From contig OU612072.1 of NCBI GenBank assembly GCA_914767715.1, positions 25,546,001 through 25,606,000 on the forward strand: a stretch of 60,000 nucleotides of DNA, given 5' to 3'. Positions 47,030 through 59,488 of this stretch are shown one piece after another. Within the stretch, counting starts at the first letter, position 1, and each line of letters begins with the position of its first letter. A program made the position numbers and the translations under genes. The notes beneath the pieces are model-generated. The model saw nothing but the letters and a program-made list of their open reading frames with translations, was not told where the DNA came from and made no database searches. This DNA is from Membranipora membranacea. Taxonomy: Eukaryota > Bryozoa > Gymnolaemata > Cheilostomatida > Membraniporidae.

Positions 47030-49904
47030 ATGAAGGGTAGTTATATCTGCTTCTACTGCTCTGTCAACTTTACTAATCAATCTCCAAGAGCCATTGTGCG
47101 GCACACTGAGCTCTATCATAAGCTAGAAATCACTAAGTTTGAAAGCAATCCAATACGGCATCCATTGGTAAGTAATCTTTTAGCACTTGCTTACTTGTCT
47201 GTTGATTACCAGCAAGCTAGTTCCAGATTGAAACCAAAAAAGAATGTCCTTTGATTATCATTGAGTATTATTGTAGCGCTGTGGATCATGTGTATGGAAA
47301 TGTCATAGTAGTTTGGAATCATACAGAAAGCATATCAAGCTTCACATGAATGGTTCTGACCTAGTGATGGCACCACTCTGCCCTGAGCTACGAGGACAAT
47401 GCCATAACAACGGGCAAGCTTCCCAATTACCAGGTAAACATCAAGTCAACTTTTGTCAAGCAGCCGAATTTTTGAAGGTTGTAACTGCGCCATCATTCAA
47501 TGTGTAATGAAAAAATGCCAGATTTTTAGCTAGACACAAAATTTTATACCGATGGAGTAACTCCACCAATAGCCATAGCCTACTGTAAATTTAACCTCTT
47601 GTCCATGGATTTATTATAATGTTTAATATGTTTGTAGCTCAGGATCTTCATTCTGAAGCAGTAGGTACACTATGTGACCGAGATAGTGACCAGGCTGAAG
47701 ATTGTGACGTAGATGTCAGTCACCCAATGACTCCAGGTTAGTTTGATGACTGATTTGAAAAAGTTTCAATATGATAACATCCTCACATGGAGTCAAACAA
47801 CCATGTGCACTGGATGAACTCTCTTACTTCTCTGGTGTTGATTCTACAGTTCCCGATGTGATGTGAGTTTTATAAGATCATAAATTTGATGGGAGAGGAG
47901 GAGAGCGGGCTGTCGGGGTCGGCTGAAGGAGGCTTTGTGGGGGTGGGGGTCGACACTCTAGTCTTGACCTCTCTAGCGTAGACTTACAGACAACAACGCT
48001 GCATTTTTTTTAAACTTGATTTTTAATCAATTATTTTACTTGAAATTTTCAAGCAGAAACCTAATTTAAAAAAATGAATAGAAATCAGCAAAGATGTTTA
48101 TCTCTATGTTGCAGGCATGATATATTGGAAGGCTTGGGGAAGACAGAGGTTAAATGTTTGCTTGAAGCCCTGATACAGGACAAGATAATTACGCTGGATT
48201 ATCTCAACCAAAAGATCATATCACTGGACTATGGGTAAGTTTTCACTTTGGTGGATGATTCTTACCTAGGCTACTCAACAACATAAGTAGAAAAAATATG
48301 ATTTCAGTAGGCCTAACCTACTCAATTACAGACTTTGAAATGGTGACAATAACAGCCGAGATATGTGAGTAAATCATCGTCAGCTCTGTTACCTATTGAC
48401 CAGACAAATTATCAGAAATTGTTTATGTTTTGCAGCAGACACGAAGCCTCCAACAGGCCCTCTGTTCAACGGAATGTCGAGTCGATGAAACAAAGTGCCA
48501 GCCAAATGTGGGCTCTCATCAGATTTCTTCCACAGATGATTGGATACCTAATCGCTGTGGACTACCCTGAGTGGGCAATATTTCTTCTGCTTAGGACAAT
48601 AATGGATATTGTTTTTGCTCCCGAGATGACAATTGACTGCAGTTACACCTTAGAAGGGCTAATAGAGGAACATCACAGCATGTTTATCGCTGTAAGTTGA
48701 AATTCAAGCGCATCACTTATGGTTCTGCCTCAGCCCAGTCAGTTGTTGCTGAAAGGTCTAAGCTGAGCATGCACAAAGTTTTGCCAATGCCGTTATTGAA
48801 CTCCTATGCCTGCCCTCCCTCTTCCAAGGTGGTGCTGGTACCAAAATCTTTAATATGTATACTGTATTATCATAAAATATTTGTATAGTGAACTATATCT
48901 GCCTCGAACTTCCACAGCCCCAGCACATTTTATAATTTTAAACAATTTAGCTTTCCTCCCTGACAGCTCAGTTCACCCTCAATGACGCCTGTTTTATACT
49001 TGTCTTTTCTCATAGGTGTATGGAGATATAGCAAACCTAACTCCCAAAGCCCATTTCATGACACACTATGGTCACAGCATCAGAGATCATGGGCCGCTTA
49101 TCAATTACTGGTGCATGCGATATGAATCTAAACATCGTCTGGCAAAGCTAGTGGCCTCAGTTTCGTGTGAGTATGATTTCCATTCATACCAGTTGTAACA
49201 GCGTGATATATTTCCTCAACACCAACTTAGGAGTAGGAGATGGCCCAGTTGGTTAGAGTGCCGGACTTCAACATGCAAGTGTTGAAGGTTGAGGGTTAGA
49301 ATCCCACTGCAGTCCACTGCCTACTGGGACATGTTGGATCCCAAGGTGTTGTCCGACCTGCCTACAAACTGAGAGCAAATTTGCACAGACATTTGCGGCC
49401 CGCCCTTCAGGCACAAACTATTTCCTTTGAAAATGCTAAATGGTAGTACATTCCAGAAAGGAACAATGCTTAAATCTTGAGTTTTATTTTTCTGTAGGTA
49501 ACTTCAAGAACCTTCCTCTCACAGTGGCAAAACGCTACCAAATCAAGGAATATGCCGATACGCAGGAGACTGTGATGAATATAGTCAAAAATAAACTTGG
49601 TGTAGAAATAGGAGGTACTGATTATCGTGTTGGAGATTACTTGGTGGTTGAGGTTAACGACACGCTAACCCAGCCTGTATTTGGCAAAATCAAATCTATG
49701 CTTCCTGATGGGAGCACGTATCAGTTCACATGCGCTGTAGTTGAAGCGTTTTTCTGTTCCCACTATCATGCCTACCAGGTTACTCATGAAACAGAAGAGA
49801 TTATAACAGTGAAGCAAAATATTCTACCATATCTTTCGCCTGCATCTCTGGTTCATACTGACAATGGCTTGATATTTCTCTGTATAAGACACGTTGTCCT
49901 TTGA
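47030..49904 (+). CDS. C2H2 zinc-finger protein of a transposase-like family, eight exons, core missing
   Basis: Exons: 47030-47167, 47277-47433, 47638-47736, 47850-47862, 48115-48234, 48436-48691, 49016-49166, 49498-49904. Every junction is GT-AG and phase-compatible, giving 446 codons with no stop. Exons 1-2 each encode a C2H2 finger (CFYC..H..LYH; CGSC..KHIKLH). Exon 3 is acidic. Exon 4 is a 13-bp microexon. Exon 5 gives HDILEGLGKTEVKCLL. Exon 6 gives SASQMWALIRFLPQMIG. Exon 7 gives PKAHFMTHY and GPLINYWCMRYESKH. Exon 8 gives NFKNLPLTVAKRYQ and a beta-rich tail. These blocks match, from memory, a large uncharacterised cnidarian/fish family with C2H2 fingers and a conserved MRFESKH motif. 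That family has several hundred residues between fingers and HD-LEG that are absent here. It may be a shortened, possibly domesticated, gene; function unknown. Confidence 0.7.
49228..49420 (+). repeat. Second tRNA-derived SINE type
   Basis: A-box TGGCCCAGTTGGTTAGAG and B-box GGTTAGAATCCCA about 45 bp apart, then a non-tRNA body. It lies in the intron between exons 7 and 8 of the C2H2 gene. Different from the 390-bp SINE. Confidence 0.7.
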
Positions 49905-50062
49905 CACGCAATTGGAAATTTGTACTTTTTTATATCAACAATATTATGAATTTTCTATTTTTAATCCCTGTAAGTTTTTATCACACGGTGGGCAGGCAAA
50001 TAATATTGAAAATAAACACAAATTCCAGCAAACACATTGCAATATTCATAATATGACCAAAA

Positions 50063-50431
50063 CTACTGTCGAAATGATTTAGGGGTATTGCCTCTAAAGC
50101 AGATTATAAAGCCCTGTTCCCAATTTCGGATTTCAAACAACACGTATTCTCTTCTTGGTTGTGACACATTTGTTGAATAGTCATAGTCATGTAAGGGGCT
50201 TTGAAAAAGTGTTTTGGGGCATTCTGCGGTGTGCATTTCGGGAAAAACTGATCTGTTAGGATCTCCTGTTTGTATTATACTTAATCGATGTGTGACCTTA
50301 CTAATGGTCCTTTTGACAGCATGTTTGCTGTTACGGAAAAATGATGCCAAATAATCTACATTCGTTGGCCGGTGCTTATCTTTATGAAATTTGTATACTC
50401 CTGACGATTGGTGTTTGGATTTTTTAAACAA
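50063..50431 (-). other. Possible minus-strand exon, unrecognised
   Basis: Open from 50431, just after a TTCCAATGCAG acceptor, to a stop at 50063. The ~122-residue text is basic and His/Lys-rich at its start (KKSKHQ, HKDKHRP) and contains RREYVLFEIRNWEQGF. I recognise no family and no partner exon is evident. Confidence 0.3.
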
Positions 50432-50519
50432 GACTGCATTGGAAAACAGCAAAATATTTGACCCTTACTTACTAAATTTATCTCAAATCGTTGCTTAAAG
50501 TTTCGCAATATAACATCAA

Positions 50520-50790
50520 ATTTAAAAAGTCACACACATCATGACGTGATGTAAAAAGCCATCATATATTATTTTCAACCCAAAGTTAGGATGAACAATA
50601 TCTTTAAGAATAAATATAACTTATTGTGAAATTTCAAGCAATCAAATTAGCTCAGCCATCCACTTTGCTAAAATTTCCTTAATAACATGATGCAACGTCA
50701 TCCAATTACATTTTTAATGAGCTATTAGCGATTAGTAGCTTGGCAGCTTCCCAACAGTGTATAGGAAGTTGATATTTGCTGAACCCCGTG
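50520..50790 (-). repeat. Inverted partner of the 2660-2960 interspersed repeat
   Basis: The reverse complement aligns collinearly with 2660-2960, including AGCTGCCAAGCTACT, GGATGGCTGAGCTAAT and GGCTTTTTACAT..CGTCATGATG. The remainder up to 51.5 kb is non-coding as far as I can see. Confidence 0.75.
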
Positions 50791-51554
50791 TCTCTACCTT
50801 AATTGAAATCTCGAAATCATATTATCAGAAAAAATGTTGTTACGACATAGTCAGGTCGCATCGTTAAGTTGATATTGCGTATATTTATTCCTTTGTGTTC
50901 GGTCATTCATTTTATGTTAGTAATTCTCATATATTAACTCCAGAACACTTTCAGTAGGAACACGGATAATGTGCACACAGTCCCTATCTGAATGTTAAGT
51001 CACCAACGAAGCAATCAAGTGAGTATTTTTTTCAGGTTACTGCTGAGATAGGTATAAAAACTATGATGATATTTTTTTATTGCAAGACACACAGAACACA
51101 ATACAATTTGAAGAACTTGACCGATGATCGGGTAACACCAATTTAAATAGAAACACAAATTATTAATTAACTAGATCTAAAATAAATGAGATCACCAGAA
51201 AATAGCACAAAAATATATGCGCATGCACATATAAGACATACCACTGTCCGAACCTAAGATTGTATCTTAAATTCTGTAAGAATTTAACATGTTTTTAGCT
51301 ATCAATAGTTCCAACCAGCTACCTACACATCAATTACGCAATGAGAGTTGTAGTAAAGGACCATAGTATGCTAAAAAAAAACGATTTCTGCTGCACAAGA
51401 AACACACTCAATCACAATAATCAACCGGCGCAATATACATATTGTTAGACAGGCACTGGCATGGGTACTGCCGGTTTTGTCACACCGCATTTATAATGTC
51501 GTTCAGTGGGTACTGGGTGGCTATAGTCATACAGAGAGGTTATTCAAAAGTCCT

Positions 51555-54500
51555 CTACTTGACATGAACCTCAACCTCACGCAAATTCAGATAGTTGTTC
51601 ACATCAACAGCAGTGACTCTAACATATCTACCAGCTATGGCTACATAACAAAGATGAAGTCTGACAGGTGGCTGAGGTCCTGGAGAATATGAGCATGCTG
51701 AGTTGGTCAGACGCTCTCCAAATCCTTCATCAGTCTTCATCATAGCTACTGATATCAATACATTCTTTAGTCTAAGTTCGGCGTCTGCAGGAAAAGATTA
51801 ACGTGATATATCGCTTTTTAAAACTTTTCAATATTGTATTGGTGATCATGTCTAATAGTTATTTCCAGAGTTTAAACCTCCCAAATATTTGACGTTGAGT
51901 CGCAGTGACCTGTGGAAGTTTATTTTGGGGCAAAAAGTGCCCTTTTTAAATTCAGCCCTCTGTGCCTTGTTTTTGAGGTATTTGATTAGTTTATGCTTTC
52001 ACCATATGGAGGAGGCATGGCCCTAACTGGAGGAGTGACATTTTAGTGAAACTTTATGATTTTAGGCCTCCTGTCTTTGAGACTTGAAATCGATTTTTGC
52101 AATAGTAATAGGGCCATTTCTGACCCCTCATTACATGCGACCCCAATAATGCAGAAACTGAAATTTCCAACTTATTTTACCATTTAGGTCTTGTACTGTC
52201 ACTTCAATCAATAATCTTACCACTTTACAGATCCTGGTTGTCACAACTGTAACCCAACTTTTATCTAATTTAGTTCAAAATTTTCCAGCCAAAATCAAAG
52301 TCAAATTTGTTGTCAGCATGGTGAGCAGAAGGAGATTGTCTAGGTTTTGATCGAAGCGACTGTTGATTATGGCTTAACATCTTGAGATAATTGGATTTTT
52401 GTGGCTAAACCAGCTTTATTTGGTCCAAAACATGCACTCCTATCCAGCCAAAAAGCTGAAAATAGGTTAAAGAACATGTTATACACATTAGCTTGCATTA
52501 AACTAGAGAGTATTTCCGAGGTGTTGTCATTGCCGTTTGATGATAAATTCAATAGTTGAGAAGTTATGAGCATAAAAATTTCTCTTTCAATGCTAAACAA
52601 TCACCCAAAAAAGTTGATCCATTGTTGTACACAATGTGTTTTACATGTAACTCTGCATAGATTTTCATCACGCTTTTGCATAACGTAATTTACTGTATCA
52701 TTTGCCCTTTGCTGCCTATATGTTTTCAATGTATTTTAGTTAATATACAATTAACCAAGTAAGAAACATGCAGTTTAAAAAAATTTGCGACATTAAACAT
52801 AAGTCAGACTACTGGCAATGTGTCAGTGAAGGAGTTTTTGAGATGGGACAAGTAGTTCCTGAGAAACTAAAAAGACGATATATCACGTTAAACCAGCATA
52901 AAAAATATGTCTTGTATGACTCTAATAATTTGCCAATAAATGAAAGGCTGAATCATCGAAAATAATTTATGATGAGATAAATGATATCAACACACAAACT
53001 GCATAACACTCTCAGCATGTTATGTAGATTGTTGAAACCAGCCACCAAAATTGATCATAATTACCTGGATTTGTAGAACTGACACGATTCCAGATCTTCA
53101 TTCCTCTAACCAATGCTTCCTGCACCAGATTGACTTGAAGCCATGGGGAAATCTCTTCTTCACTATGAGCCAGTAATTGGTTAGCATTACCATAATTCCC
53201 ATCAATCGCATTTGAACTAACCATACCTCCTTGTGTGCTTGATAACTCAGCAGTCACATTTTCATCTGAAACATGAGTCAATGTTTTGTTGTATGGTCAA
53301 ACTCATATATTTTCAGGTCAAGTGAGATTTAAGCGTTAAAGCGCAACTAAGGTTTCGCAGCAATGCATTAGTGGGTAGTAAATAGTGTGCTAGGCAGCAT
53401 CAGCTTTGTGCATGACGCGGCACAAAACTCGAAGTAGTTGCTGACTTTAAGTTGGGTAACACTTCAGTTTAGGGGAGGTTCCAAGACATTGCTTCAATAA
53501 TGATAGAGCATAGGCTAAATAATAACAGGAACAGGAAACTGGTCTATGGTTTTCTAATTTAGCTGAGTTTGAGTACCTGATGGATAATAATAAAAATAAT
53601 AATAATTATATGAACTTTATTTCCTATTCAGGGCCCCTTTCGGGGCCAATGAGAATATGGTTACATTAGATTGATGATACATGATACATAAGATTGATGA
53701 TACATGATACATAAGCTTGATGATACATGATACATGATACATAAGATTGATGATACATGATACATAAGATTGATGATACATGATACATAAGATTGATGAT
53801 ACATGATACATGATACATAAGATTGATGATACATGATACATAAGATTGATGATACATGATACATGATACATGATACATAAGATTGATGATGCATGATACA
53901 TAAGATTGATGATACATGATACATGATACATAAGATTGATGATACATGAGATTGATGATACATGTAACATGATACATGATACATGATACATAAGATTGAT
54001 GATACATGATTCATTAGATTGATGATACATGATTCATTAGATTGATGATACATGATACATTAGATTGATAATACATGAAACATGATACATTAGATTGATG
54101 ATACATGATACATGATACATCTCATCTAATTAGCGCACCCTTGTATTATGTACTATGGATGAATTGTTTCACAAGAATTCTGGCTAAATAATCATCAGAA
54201 TTAGATTTTGTATTTTTCCCAATGCAGAAGGTGCAATCTGCTTTCAATCAATGGGAACGTGTTTGAAACACGTTTCAAACACGTTCCCAAAGTTTCAAAC
54301 ACGTTCCCATTGATTGAAAGCAGATTGCACCTTCTGCATTGGGAAAAATACAAAATCTAATTCTGATGATTATTTAGCCAGAATTCTTGTGAAACAATTC
54401 ATCCATAGTACATAATACAAGGGTGCGCTAATTAGATGAGATGTATCATGTATCATGTATCATCAATCTAATGTATCAGTAGAGGTTATTGCCAAGCAGT

Positions 54501-54894
54501 CAAGCAAGTTATCGACGAATTACAGAATGTGTTAAAAAATGACTGGAAAGGCAATATCCTATCTGTGCAAAGTTGAGTAAAAATATTCCACAATGCAATG
54601 CATGTAATTGGCGCAGACTACGCAACCTCAATCTGCCACGTTAGTGATCACATCTATTTTTACGGTTTCAGCTTTCCATCCATTTGCATCCAAGTTGTAT
54701 CCCCGACATTCTGACTGCATTAGGCATGTTTTTGCACAGCTAATAATGGATGTGCTGAACATTGCCTGTTGAGGCATGTTGTCAACACCAAATAACACAA
54801 ACAATGTCTCTCTGCTGGTCGCATTTGTAAAGTAGGGAAAAACCAGCATCAAGATTATCACAAAGCTCAGCCTCCCCATGTATCTTTGTCGCAA
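51555..54894 (-). CDS. Secreted PAN + fucolectin-type (F5/8-like) lectin, three exons, PAN exon damaged
   Basis: Exon 1 starts at 54894: a signal peptide (FVIILMLVFPYF) then a PAN/apple-like start with two cysteines of the ISCAKTC type and ECRGY. Exons 53265-53065 and 51784-51555 are phase-1 exons that join into one fucolectin/tachylectin-4-like domain. The first has AIDGNY and SPWLQVNLVQEALVRGMKIWNR; the second has a GRYVRVT..NYLNLREVEVHVK ending and the stop. Such domains bind fucose-containing glycans, so a secreted defence or adhesion lectin is likely (inference). Compared with the paralogue at 59489, exon 1 loses similarity right after ECRGY (about 54690) and I find no donor, so the PAN domain is truncated. 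Either the gene is a pseudogene or the real second half lies elsewhere. The first intron holds the tandem repeat and palindrome. Confidence 0.65.
53590..53660 (-). mobile_element. 3' end of a retroposon with microsatellite tail
   Basis: Minus-strand text TCATTGGCCCCGAAAGGGGC..CTGAATAGGAAATAAAGTTC followed by ATAATTATTATT repeats is the usual 3' hairpin plus AAATAAAG plus AT-rich tail of invertebrate LINE/SINE 3' ends. No body is recognised beyond it; the 54-kb tandem repeat starts directly next to it. Confidence 0.55.
53665..54115. repeat. Composite tandem repeat, 23-bp unit with 10-bp sub-repeats
   Basis: The main unit is GATTGATGATACATGATAC plus ATAA (23 bp), with variable insertions of a 10-bp ATGATACATG sub-unit and a few CATTAGATTGAT variants at the right. 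All three minus-strand frames are open through it and give MYHQS-type repeats; these are not genes. Confidence 0.95.
54083..54478. repeat. Perfect palindrome: 187-bp arms around a 22-bp centre
   Basis: 54083-54269 and 54292-54478 are, base for base as I read them, perfect reverse complements. The centre (54270-54291) itself repeats the arm tip (GTTTCAAACACGTTCCC). The outer ~40 bp of each arm consist of the neighbouring ATACATGAT tandem repeat, so the left arm overlaps the end of that array. The arm core resembles 7540-7620, so it is a repeat family. Confidence 0.9.
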
Positions 54895-54899
54895 GAAAA

Positions 54900-57800
54900 C
54901 TCAAAGAAAGAGCTAGCAGACATGAACACCAACCACACTATGTGTGATCCCTTATGGGTGAATAGATTTTATATATCTGATACCGTTTTTGCAGGTCATG
55001 GTTATTGATTTACCTATAACTAGAATGTAAACAGTGTGTAGACTGACCTCTACTAACTCATATTTCCTCGACATTGACATTGATGAGAGCATAATTTTCA
55101 AAACACATACTTTAGAAATTTTCGACCATATAAACTCAACATTCCTAAGATGATCAATTTGTAATACACATTGTTTTATCAACATTTGATATATGGTATT
55201 GAGCTTTATAGTCATGCTGCATATCGTCATCCTAATCACATCAATTTTCCACAAAAAATTAGCCCTTTGTGTCATACAAAAGTTCCGCCCACGTGGTCAT
55301 GTAGCCTCTTTCCTCTCTGTGCATCAAATTATGCCCATTGAAATGCTTTTTAAATACTGTTATTTGTTACTTTTTAATAAAACTCGATTTTGAAATCAAA
55401 ACCCCCAGCAATTACAGCCACTAAGTCGAAGGAGGAATTTGCCCCTAAGAGAGCCAACAACTGTAGAGGGGAGAGGTCACTGCTAACCACAGGTGTTAAC
55501 CTGTGGAATTCACACCTACTGGGGGGGGGGGGCGGCTCCTTCTGCTTTGCTTGAGAGGTTGACGTCCTTGCTATGGATGTGAAATTGCCGACAGAGCCGC
55601 TGCCTAATTTTATTTCACCATACAGGCTGTCATTGACTTCACTGCTTATTATATAATTCAATGCTAATGAGACAATCACCTTAAACATTCAAACCCATCT
55701 GGTCAAAGTCAGCACTTGCTTCATTATTTTCGGTGGATATTAGTTTGAGCATTAGGAATTGGAGATAAAAATGGTTCCGTTTCACTGCAGACTCACTTTT
55801 AGTTGAAACAGCTGTTTGTATCAAAATTGGTGATAACTTATGTTTTAGCTGTAACTACAGCTAAAAATAATAGGCTTCACACAGGCAGTTGATGTTTTTA
55901 ATAGCAGATTCATAATGACCTGCTCAACATCGTTCACGAGCATCTGATCACTGGTTTAATTAAATATATATTACTGGCTGTAAGAGCCTTGCAGAAACAA
56001 TAATCAATTCTTAATTTGATATTTCATTTGATGATGAGTTCAAATATAACTAATTAAATTGAAGAGATCGTTCAATGAGATTTCTTGATTGCATCTTTTT
56101 TCAAGGTAGGACTCAAACGGCTCAACATGTCAGAAATGATCTGTCTCAAACAAAATATTTACTTTCATCAATTTTAAACTCGAAGCAATTTAAAGCACAG
56201 ACTATGAACAAAACAGGCTATCATCTTTTGCAGAAATGAACAAGAATGCACAATCTAAAGAAGGAAATTATATTCTGCACCAAGTCCAAGCCTGTTTCAG
56301 CATTTTTATATACTGCCATCTTTGTGCTTATGATACGCTGGCAAGAAATAACTCTTTCAGAGCAATAACCCTCTGTGTCATAAATAGGGTGAGCCTACAA
56401 CATCCCCAAACCCCAAAGCTGGGTGTCACCTTCCAGATCATGCGGCGACCTTCCCCTCCCTTATCTGTCTGTGTGTAGTCAGTTGGCAAGTGCGAAAAAA
56501 TGGTTTGCCTTCTTGGACACAATCCACTACTCTCTGGTATTTAGTTATGCGATCTTCAATGGTGCTTTTGCTGATCTTCATAAGTTTTTTCTACTCAAGT
56601 CAAAGACTGGTGCTGTATTTACCTTTTTTGTATTCAATATCCAAACCACAACTTGCTATTGGGTTGGAATACTTTTTTCTAAATCACATTTTGTATCAGA
56701 TTGAAACCATGTTATCAGCATATGCTGAGGCAACAGAATACAATAACAAGTTAAATGAATCAATTTTAAAAATTAATAAATCATGCAATTATCGAGAGAG
56801 CAAACAGATCGGATATTCATTAGAACCCTATCTTTTACCAGTGACAATAGTACCGTAATTACATAGGTAAGGATGCCATGCATCAACACTGATAAAGAAT
56901 GATGTGATGTCGATGATTTCTTGACATGTAGTACCCTAAGTATATTAGTATAAAGACTGGCAGCCTGGTTTCCTCTTTAAAACAGACAATGTGTGTTTAA
57001 TAATATTCTGAACTTAATCACTTATACTTTAATATGCAAGATTAAAAATTTCAATTTATTGTGTTTCTTTTCTATTGTGCAATAGTGCAATTTTTTGATG
57101 CGTCGTCTACACTAAGTATTTTTATTTGATCAGAGTTATCATATCACTGTGGTAGAAGAAGCATTGATGGATGTGTTTTTTGGACTAATCTCCCTTCGAT
57201 GCAGATAATATAATAGATTTTATAGAATTTGATACAGAATAACAGCAGCAATCTTCGCTCATTGGCTTCTTGTTGGTTTGGCTGGTTTTATTCTAACAAT
57301 TCAGACTTTAATGTAGTTACTGTATTTGTTGACATCATTGAAATGATTTTGCCTTCCAAATACCCAAATTACAGTGGTTTATTGATTGGTTGGATAGCCT
57401 ATTCTGTGTGCAGTTTCTGGAGGTAAGGAGGAAAGCAAATTCATGACGATTTGCTTGAAATCTGAATCATTCGCAAGTTGATTATAATATTTCATGGCAA
57501 CATTAAAAAAAATTATAGATTGGATTATGGTACAGCATAGGCCTATCATTATTTAACATCACACGAAGGTAGATGTTTCAGAGTAAGTGTTTCAAACTGG
57601 TGTCACAGTCTATAGGGCTACAAACTACAGTACAACTCCCAAACACCAGAGTACTCACTGGGTCAGCCTTCCAAACCTCAGGCTAAAGGTAGGCAGCAAC
57701 TCAAACTATATAGGAAGCACCTCTGTTTTCTCATGCTGGCTAACACACATCGATGGCATGCATATCAGTTATTTTCTTTGTCATAGCTAAATCCTATCTG

Positions 57801-59480
57801 CTCAAGATTCAACTGTGAGAGAAAAAAAAAACATAAGACGAATACACCTGAGGTTGCTGAGGCTAGAACAATCAACCTTGCAAGCTCCCCCAGCTGGACT
57901 TAAACCCACAGCTCCTCTCAGTGAATTAATTGTGATTTTTCCCCCATATTAGGGCTGAGCATTGCAATGGATGTGTTTTCCCTTTGGTAATATAGAGTCA
58001 ATCATCATCTCTATTTAACTCATTATGATGCCTGTTGCTGGGATCAGAAGCTTATGCAAAATATTACCAAAAGTAATCTAGTTGCAGGTTTATCGGAAAC
58101 CAGCTCAATTTTTTGAAAGTAAGAAAGGCAAGTTAAGCTAGATGCCAATAAAGTTATAAAAAAAAAGTAGGGAGAGATAACGGGGAAAGTAGGGAAGAAG
58201 TATGAGTCACAGAGTGAAAAAACAATATATTATGTTAATTTGAGGTTCATACTGTCATCTTTATCAAAGATTCTTCTATACATATAAGTTGCTGCAAATA
58301 CTCACTATAAAACTCAAGCCAGCTCAACTTCAAAATAAATTATGTGTGAGATAACAATTTTGTTTTGTGCAGTGTTGGGAGATAACAATACCAGTCCACT
58401 AGATTTAATATCACTGTGCAAAATCAGTTCCATGTAGGTATAACTTCATCTAATTATACAATCATTATCCCGCATGGAATAAGCTCTGAATAGGAACTGT
58501 TTTTGCACAGTGTATTATCATTGAAACGTATAGATTATAGCCTAAGACAATGGATGAATGCTATGTCAGTTTGTCAGTCTAAACTAGGCCTCAGCTAGAA
58601 GTTTAAACTTCTGAAATTTAAACTTAATAGGCCTAAGTTTGACCTATAAATAATTTGCTTGAAAGACAAAAATTAAAAATGCATCAAAAAGTAGTGGTAG
58701 TTGGTGTTATATAATTTATGATATCACAAAATATGATCAAAGTTAATATGGTTGCAGGTTCAAAGAAAACTAGTTAAATTTTTGAGGAGATAAAGGCAAA
58801 TTAAGTTTGAAGAAGGGGGAGATAATTAAGGAAAGTGGATGAGAAGTATAAGTCACTGAGAAAAGCCTGTTGTCATTGCTTTACGGGGTTGTGGTAGTTA
58901 TAGGTGTCATAATTTGGTGTGTCCGCATGTATGTATGTAGAAAATGTTGTGAATTTAATCAATCTTCATAATTGCTTCTGCTGCCTATCGTTATTTGTGG
59001 AAAAGGAAAACTATGACAATACCTATTCAAATGTGTAACTGATCTACATTCTTATAGCTTCAGTGAATGCAATCATATAACTTTTTCAATCATATTATTT
59101 GAATCTTGATGGTTTCCTGTGTGGAAGAGATCATTGTCTCAAAGCTAATTACCTGCAGTGATGACGTTGGGTCAGTCACTCACAATTCTATTGAAATGAA
59201 AAACAAAACTCGGAGCATAGACTTTGTTTGTTTGAAACAATGAAAATGATGGCAGCTGATAACATGTTTTTAAAATATTTTCATTGCAATTTCCTGGTGA
59301 TAATGAGTTCCATATTCATGCAGTTGCCAACCACATTGTGGACAAAATAATTATCATTGCTTGGCACCAAAAGATAGAAAGATAGGTTTAAATGTCGAAC
59401 CCATTTAATAGAAGGATGCCAGATCTGTCTGGTAGTTTTACTGTACCTGTGAGCCTGTTGAAGTAAAACCTTTTTGTAAG
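54900..59480. other. Intergenic region between the divergent PAN genes
   Basis: No gene supported. Contents: a G-run (about 55520-55531) inside an open minus-strand stretch 55688-55374 that I do not recognise; a degraded SINE fragment; and a pair of diverged direct repeats at 58075-58220 and 58735-58865 (GGTTGCAGGTTT/C..AAACCAG, AGATAA..GGGGAAAGT, GAAGTAT(G/A)AGTCAC). Several short open frames near 56.2-57.8 kb lack motifs or splice partners. Confidence 0.5.
57836..57920 (-). repeat. Degraded tRNA-SINE fragment
   Basis: AATACACCTGAGGTTGCTGAGGC, then GAACAATCAACCTTGCAAGC, TCCCCCAGC and AAACCCACAGCTCCT follow the B-box half of the 390-bp SINE with many mismatches. The A-box half is missing. 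Confidence 0.6.
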
Positions 59481-59488
59481 AGAGGATC

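Noticed and set aside
53617-54053. Three overlapping 110-137-codon frames of MYHQS-type repeats
   Set aside because: Translation of a 23-bp/10-bp tandem repeat that happens to lack stops in all minus-strand frames.
55374-55688. 104-codon minus-strand frame containing PPPPPS
   Set aside because: The proline run is a G-homopolymer artefact; no motif, splice site or repeat family supports it.
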